64,000 nt of DNA, from positions 6,185,501-6,249,500 of the forward strand of contig NC_083525.1 in the NCBI RefSeq assembly GCF_032362555.1, read 5' to 3'. The position numbers and the translations under genes are program-made. Under the pieces are notes generated by a model. The model saw nothing but the letters and a program-made list of their open reading frames with translations, searched no databases and had not been told where the DNA came from. This document shows positions 59,336 to 64,000 of this stretch, one piece after another. This DNA is from Amyelois transitella. Its lineage: Eukaryota; Arthropoda; Insecta; Lepidoptera; Pyralidae. Every line of letters starts with the position of its first letter. The first letter of the stretch is position 1.

Positions 59336-60352
59336 CTGGAGAAGATAATTCATAAATATTAAAGTACACGTAACAACATTTTTGTATTAATTTTTTGTGT
59401 GTAATAGCTGCTGCTATATCAAAATTTGTTAAGTGCCTTGTTTGTGAAGAAATGGGTAAGTTAAGATTATTTTCAGTTGCGGTCTTTCAAGGATTGATTA
59501 CCTGTGATTTGTTTGTGATAATGAACCAATAGCATACAACGGAGGAACTGCAGTCTGACCTCCAGGAGCTTGTATAATTTTGATCATAAATTAAAGAAAG
59601 TTCTAAATATTTAACCAAAGAAGAGAAAAGTTCAATAGAGGTTAAAAATGGGAAAATTACCTGAAAATTTTCGCTTTCTAACTGGTAGAAAGAGATGGAG
59701 GGCACCTTAACAATGTTGCCCTTTCTAATTTGCGTACTTAATTTAAGACAGAAGCTTATTCGAGATAATTTTCGTTCTGGTATTTCCGAACATGAGTTCG
59801 ATACTTTTACTGTGGAATGTTATCTACATAGGTCTACCTATAAAAAAAAATCTTTGAACATTAAAGTAGTGCCGTGTGGTTCCCGGCACCAATACAAAAA
59901 AGAATAGGACCACTCCATCTCTTTCCCATGGATGTCGTAAAAGCCGACTAAGGGGTAGGCTTATGAACTTGGGATTCTTCTTTTAGGCGATAGGTTAGCA
60001 ACCTGTCACTATTTGAATCTCAATCCTATCTAAAAGCCAAATACCTGAACGTGGCCTATCAGTCTTTACAAGGCTGTAGGCTCTGTCTACCCCGCAAGGG
60101 ATGTAGACGTCATTATATGTATGTATGTAGCTGAACGTGGCCATTCAGTCTTTTCAAGACTGTTGGCTCTGTCTACCCCGCAAGGGATATAGACGTGACC
60201 ATATGTATGTGTATGTAAAGTAATACTCACTTGCACACAAAGAATCTTATTACGTTCGCGTGACACACCAGCAGCGTGTAGGAATCGGCGACCTGGTCCG
60301 GCGGCGCGCGGTAGAAGTAGCGGCGGAAGGCGGCCTCGATCCGAGCACTGTC
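59185..60352 (-). CDS. Pgam5: PGAM5 serine/threonine phosphatase, C-terminal part (two exons)
   Basis: The exons are 60352-60231 and 59335-59185, joined through a split Lys codon (AA|A). They encode 90 residues, matching the C-terminal third of PGAM5, a mitochondrial outer/inner-membrane-anchored phosphatase of the histidine phosphatase fold, which dephosphorylates proteins and acts in mitophagy and stress signalling. Visible family features are the [15 protein letters not shown] helix, the CHANVIR motif carrying the second catalytic histidine, [11 protein letters not shown], the NHGSITW strand and the closing LSDTGHMEP. The first catalytic RHG motif and the N-terminal membrane anchor must lie in exons beyond 64000. 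The frame is intact and shows no sign of decay. Confidence 0.93.
59871..60129 (-). repeat. Family A repeat, near-complete reference copy, in PGAM5 intron
   Basis: One of the best copies: GCCGTGTGGTTCCCGGCACC, AATACAAAAAAGAATAGG, ACCACTCCATCTCTTTCCC, ATGGATGTCGTAAAAG, TAGCAACCTGTCACTATTTG, CTGTCTACCCCGCAAGGG and a TATGTATGTATG end. Length is about 259 bp, which is a fair estimate of the full unit. Confidence 0.85.
60130..60217 (-). repeat. Family A repeat, tandem partial copy abutting a splice donor
   Basis: It follows the previous copy directly, starting inside the family at GCTGAACGTGGCC and ending in GACGTGACCATATGTATG. The PGAM5 splice donor (60230-60229) lies only about 11 bp from its edge. 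Confidence 0.8.
60231..60352 (-). CDS. Pgam5: PGAM5 penultimate exon, with catalytic histidine
   Basis: Acceptor TTCTTCCAG ends at 60353 and donor GTGAGT starts at 60230. It encodes [20 protein letters not shown] and then [20 protein letters not shown], in phase 0 at its start. The His of CHANVIR is the second catalytic histidine of the family. Confidence 0.94.
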
Positions 60353-62524
60353 CTGGAAGAACTGCTACACGGTGCCAAACCATACTGCATTACTATGCTG
60401 GCCAGTATTGCGTTCTTAATTCAAATGCCGTTCGGAAATTGGGAGTTTTAGCAGATTTATTAAAAGTTAAAAAGAAAACTCCTAACCAACAAATTGTTTC
60501 TAGTGAAATTTCTTAAGGTATACCCGAGGGAGGAAATTGAAAAAGGCATATCTAAAATAAAAGATATATTTAGTAAACAGGTATCTCTTTCTACTATAAA
60601 TCAAAATCGGTCTATCTTCATATAATAAATGGCTAGAAAAATCGACTACATTACGTGATTGAGTTAGAAGGTTCTGCTACAATGGCGCCATCTGTGCTAA
60701 TAACAAGTGGCAAAAACATTTGTTTTCATGGATACTCATGGTATACTCAGTAGCCGGTGTTACTTGGAAGCTTACCAACTATCTTATTACAGTTGCCACT
60801 CCAATGTATGTAATGTATAAATAAAAACAAACCCACTTTTGTATTATAGTAACAATTAGGTATTAACTCAACAATCACGGTCACTGATAAAGAGATGATA
60901 CATGCATAAAATGTATTTAGCACAGCAGACTATTAGTTACAATGGAAGAATGCAATACTGGACAGCACAAATACAAAATGGTATGAATTATTTTAATGAC
61001 CAGCATACCCTTTCATTAGTGGTTAGTAGAAGTGTATACGAGCTGAAACTCAAAGCGATGAGTATGATTATGGTACAGTACACGGCATGAAAATGTCCAA
61101 CTTGGAAAAAACACTTACTTATGCAAGCCTCGAAAACAATTACTATGCAAACCACTGATCCAAATACAGGGAGAAAGATTTAATGTACTCTTTCCGTAGA
61201 AAAGCCATAGAGGAATATAGAATAAATTTGAATAATTTTGCATTAGATTAATTTGTAAGAGATGGAAAGAGAAAACACTAGATGTCTTTATTTCATTCTG
61301 ATATTTTTTGAGGTGATTTTCCAGGTTGGTAGTATTTTCATAAAACCTATTGGTATGCAAAATGGTAACCTAACAAAACTGGTGTCATATTTTTATTTAA
61401 GGCTTATTTACACAGTAGCTTCTGAAAAATTTTGAAACACTTTTTCGGGATGATTTAAAGTAACTAGCGTCATGATATAGGCTGTTAAAATGTAGTGTCC
61501 GACCGAAGCTTCGGCTTCGGCTTCGGCTTCGGCCACCTTCGGCCAAAAAATCCACCTTCGGCGAAACATTCGGCTTCGGCCCAAAATCCGGCCGAAGCCG
61601 AAGGTTTCGCCGAAGGTCCGAGCGACCGTCGAGATTGAACGAACTGTTACGAAAGTCATGATGCGGCGTAGTCCAAGATCCCAGAGCCGTAAGACACAAC
61701 TTATTTTCTAAAGAATGGATCTTTCGATTCTCAGTAGTCTTTCATGTACTTTTAATACCTGCATGTTTGTGAGACTTGCCCGGTGACACCTGCGCAGGTA
61801 CCAGGCGAGAAAGGTAACTAAAAATCACAGTTACTTAACTTAAATTTTTATGACTGATTTTTATATATATTTTATAGAATATTACTCTGAAGTCATATCA
61901 GAGAAGTCAGACGCTTTCCATGCGCCAAAACTTTTGTCAGACGCTTTAAAGCTCTATAAAAAAAAAATTAACTTAATTTATTTTTAAATGTCTGACTTTT
62001 ATATATGTTATTCAGATAACTATTACTAAGTTGTATTAAATCAGTCAGACAGTTTGTAATGACCAAACACCCCTTAAACACAAGAATTACTCAGCCTCGA
62101 GTATGAGCGCGATAGCACAATGCGCATGCGCGTCAGAGTAAAATATCTAATATTTGAAAAGTACTTACTGTTTTCAATTTCATATTTTTGCATATCTATT
62201 CAAATACGATGAAATTTATAATTAAAATAATAATTAATCATTTTTAAAATAATATAATATATTGCATACTAGCTGTTGCCCGCGACGTCGTCCGCGTAAA
62301 GTTCGAGTTGAATCTTAATCATACAGTCTGATACAGACAGACAGACAAAAAATGTAAAAAAAAATTCTCTATTTGTTTCAGTCAAAATATTAAATGTACA
62401 GACAAAATATTTTTACCGTATGATTACATGTAATATTTTGATTTTCAGTTTTTTTTAATAAATACTCAAACAACACAAAAAAATAAACATTTTTAATAAA
62501 AATTAATATATACATATCTTGTTA

Positions 62525-62592
62525 TTGTTGGGACTCGAACTCGGACCGCCAACTTCACAGTCTCACGCGCTAACCACTGGACCATTGAAGCC
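62525..62592 (-). mobile_element. tRNA-like SINE head, inverted copy
   Basis: On the minus strand: GGCTTCAATGGTCCAGTGG, TTAGCGCGTGAGACTG and GAGTTCGAGTCCCAACAA. This copy keeps a better A box (TTAGCGCG) than the one at 54790. The ends do not form an acceptor stem. Confidence 0.6.
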
Positions 62593-62621
62593 GTTGGGGT
62601 GGTATCGAAATTAAAGTAGAC

Positions 62622-62817
62622 TACATACATATGGTCACGTCTATATCCCTTGCGGGGTAGACAGAGCCAACAGTCTTGAAAAGACTAAATGGCCACGTTC
62701 AGCTATTTGGCTTAATGATAGAATTGAGATTCAAATAGTGATGTGAGGTTGCTCGCCCATCGCCTAAAAAAGAATCCCAAGTTTGTAAGCCTATTTGTAA
62801 GGCCTTAGTCGCCTTTC
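62622..62817 (+). repeat. Family A repeat inside the long-TIR element
   Basis: CTACATACATATGGTCACGT, CTATATCCCTTGCGGGG, TAGACAGAGCCAACAGTC, AATGATAGAATTGAGATTC and CTTAGTCGCCTTTCAC. Confidence 0.8.
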
Positions 62818-62871
62818 ACTTATATTTATATGTTATAGGTTTACTATTACTATACTATTTTTTAATTGTTT

Positions 62872-63023
62872 ATGATTTTATTTTTACGGAAAATTCTGCC
62901 AGCAACGACAATCTAACTGATGATGAGGACGATGACTTGAGTGGACAGTATAGAGATTTAATAAATGATGAAAATTCAAATGATTATTTTGATGATGAAG
63001 ATGATAAAGAGACAATAAAATAA
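62872..63023 (+). pseudogene. Acidic C-terminal coding remnant, possibly from a transposase
   Basis: A frame open from upstream, without a start codon, ends at TAA (63021-63023). Its last 46 residues are very acidic and end ENSNDYFDDEDDKETIK. A poly(A)-like AAATAAAAT follows about 70 bases on, and then the right inverted arm starts. This is the arrangement expected if the internally deleted element kept the last codons and 3' UTR of its transposase, but no catalytic motif remains, so the origin is inferred. Confidence 0.35.
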
Positions 63024-63893
63024 TTATTCAATTGATTAATCATAATTAATTATTTTTTTATTGAAATTATTATAATAGATATATTTTTTTAAATAAAATA
63101 AAAATCATTCTTTTTGAAAGGCTATTGCTACAAAAAAATTCATTTTCCCCTATTTATATGCAATATATTATATTATTTTAAAAATGATTAATTATTATTT
63201 TAATTATAAATTTCATCGTATTTGAATAGATATGCAAAAATATTAAATTGAAAACTGTAAGTACTTTTCAAATATTAGATATTTTACTCTGACGCGCATG
63301 CGCATTGTGCTATCGCGCTCATACTCGAGGCCGAGTAATTCTTGTATTTAAGGGGTGTTTGGTCATTACAAACTGTCTGACTGATTTAATACAACTTTGT
63401 AATAGTTATCTGAATAACATATATAAAAGTCAGACATTTAAAAATAAATTAAGTTAATTTTTTTTTATAAAGCTTTAAAGCGTCTGACAAAAGTTTTGGC
63501 GCATGGAAAGCGTCTGACTTCTCTGATATGACTTCAGAGTAATATTCTATAAAATATATATAAAAATCAGTCATAAAAATTTAAGTTAAGTAACTGTGAT
63601 TTTTAGTTACCTTTCTCGCCTGGTACCTGCGCAGGTGTCACCGGGCAAGTCTCACAAACATGCAGGTATTAAAAGTACATGAAAGACTACTGAGAATCGA
63701 AAGATCCATTCTTTAGAAAATAAGTTGTGTCTTACGGCTCTGGGATCTTGCTCTAGCGGGGAGTCACTGTCAAAATATCACATTGCTGATTGCATGCATC
63801 AAGTCCGTACGTGTATTGAAACGAGTGTTTTTGTAAGAAATCAAATCATTATTTTTACCAGTAGGTAAATCACAAACTTTTATCTATACATAT

Positions 63894-64000
63894 AATACAT
63901 ACATACATACATAAACTCACGCCTCTTTCCCGGAGGGGTAGGCAGAGACTACCTCTTTCCACTTGCCACGATCCCTGCATACTTCCTTTGCTTCATCCAC
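63894..64000 (-). repeat. Family B SINE-like repeat with CATA microsatellite, cut by the window edge
   Basis: A CATACATACATACATA tract, then CTCACGCCTCTTTCCCGG, AGGGGTAGGCAGAGACTAC, CTCTTTCCACTTGCCACGAT and CTTTGCTTCATCCAC. It is inverted relative to the four other family B copies. Confidence 0.75.

Larger units (their letters stand above)
62269..62840 (-). mobile_element. Helitron-like composite module inside the long-TIR element
   Basis: This is the inverted counterpart of 54551-55101: the CTAG end with GCTGTTGCCCGCG at 62269, the tRNA-like head at 62525-62592 and the family A repeat at 62622-62817, in the same order. The match continues to ATATTTATATGTTATAGG. Confidence 0.65.
61669..63755. 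mobile_element. Long-TIR DNA transposon, internally deleted, 599 bp inverted arms
   Basis: The arms 61669-62267 and 63157-63755 are near-identical inverted repeats, each about 599 bp. The outer ends are TAGTCCAAGATCCCAGAGCC and (inverted) TAGAGCAAGATCCCAGAGCC. It is flanked by GCG on both sides (61666-61668 and 63756-63758), and the uninterrupted hAT copy at 53887 shows the site with a single GCG, supporting a 3 bp target duplication. The 889 bp interior holds Helitron-like DNA, a tRNA-like head and a family A repeat, plus a short acidic coding remnant. The superfamily is not settled. Confidence 0.85.
60353..64000 (-). other. PGAM5 intron running off the right edge, filled by transposons
   Basis: About 1.1 kb of unassigned AT-rich DNA (60353-61492) is followed by the second hAT copy and the long-TIR element. 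No exon encoding the upstream PGAM5 sequence (RHG region) was found, so the intron is at least 3.6 kb. Confidence 0.6.
61493..64000. mobile_element. Second copy of the hAT element, split by a later insertion and cut by the window edge
   Basis: It starts with TAGTGTCCGACCGAAG at 61493 and matches 53887-54053 closely. It is interrupted at 61669 by the long-TIR element and resumes at 63756 with GCGGGGAGTCACTGTC, matching the first copy from about 54058 up to the TCTATACATATAATA phrase. From about 63894 a CATA tract and a family B repeat follow. The right end is outside the window. Confidence 0.85.

Noticed and set aside
63900..63916. CATA tract as a telomere- or CRISPR-like array
   Set aside because: It is a simple microsatellite that accompanies family A and family B repeats at many sites in the window, and there are no spacers.
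1..64000. A new multi-gene system or gene cluster
   Set aside because: The four genes (unidentified adaptor-like, FABP, EF-hand sensor, PGAM5) are unrelated in function and orientation, and nothing in the spacing suggests co-regulation.

Overview
This is a 64 kb piece of an AT-rich animal nuclear genome, almost certainly a lepidopteran (moth or butterfly). The evidence is spliced genes with GT-AG introns, insect-type proteins, and a dense load of lepidopteran-type interspersed repeats: Helitron-like pieces ending in ...GGGCAACAGCTAG, tRNA-derived SINEs, and about 25 copies of one short repeat carrying a GGTAGACAGAG core next to CATA microsatellites. I see no bacterial features, CRISPR array, rRNA or intact tRNA gene.

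Four genes can be supported. (1) Left edge, minus strand: two coding exons (5010-5177 and 1-369) of an unidentified protein with a charged Lys/Glu/Arg-rich N terminus, followed by a Ser/Asn-rich and then proline-rich region. It runs off the left edge. A GC-rich block near 20.7-21.1 kb may hold its non-coding first exon and promoter. (2) 23408-38293, minus strand: a complete four-exon cytosolic fatty-acid-binding protein gene of 133 codons, with a 12.7 kb first intron full of repeats. (3) 44279-52588, plus strand: the 3' seven productive coding exons of a calmodulin-like EF-hand protein with a long N-terminal extension, resembling Drosophila CG11638. Its 5' exons were not found. One of its exons is tandemly repeated: a near-identical second copy carries an in-frame TGA, and a third copy is decayed. 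(4) 59185-60352, minus strand: the last two exons of the mitochondrial phosphatase PGAM5, whose other exons must lie beyond the right edge.

Between genes 3 and 4 and inside the last PGAM5 intron in the window there is a nest of transposons whose order of insertion can be read. A 1480 bp hAT-type element (53887-55366) has a perfect 8 bp target duplication and contains Helitron-like DNA, a tRNA-like SINE head and a GGTAGACAGAG repeat. A second copy of the same hAT begins at 61493 and is split by a 2087 bp element with 599 bp terminal inverted repeats (61669-63755). The uninterrupted hAT copy serves as the empty-site reference. A SINE at 55482-55857 has a perfect 12 bp target duplication.

I did not find a convincing new multi-gene system. 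The most informative observations are the duplicated, possibly nonproductive exon of the EF-hand gene and the datable transposon nest. The genes are unrelated neighbours and do not form a pathway.
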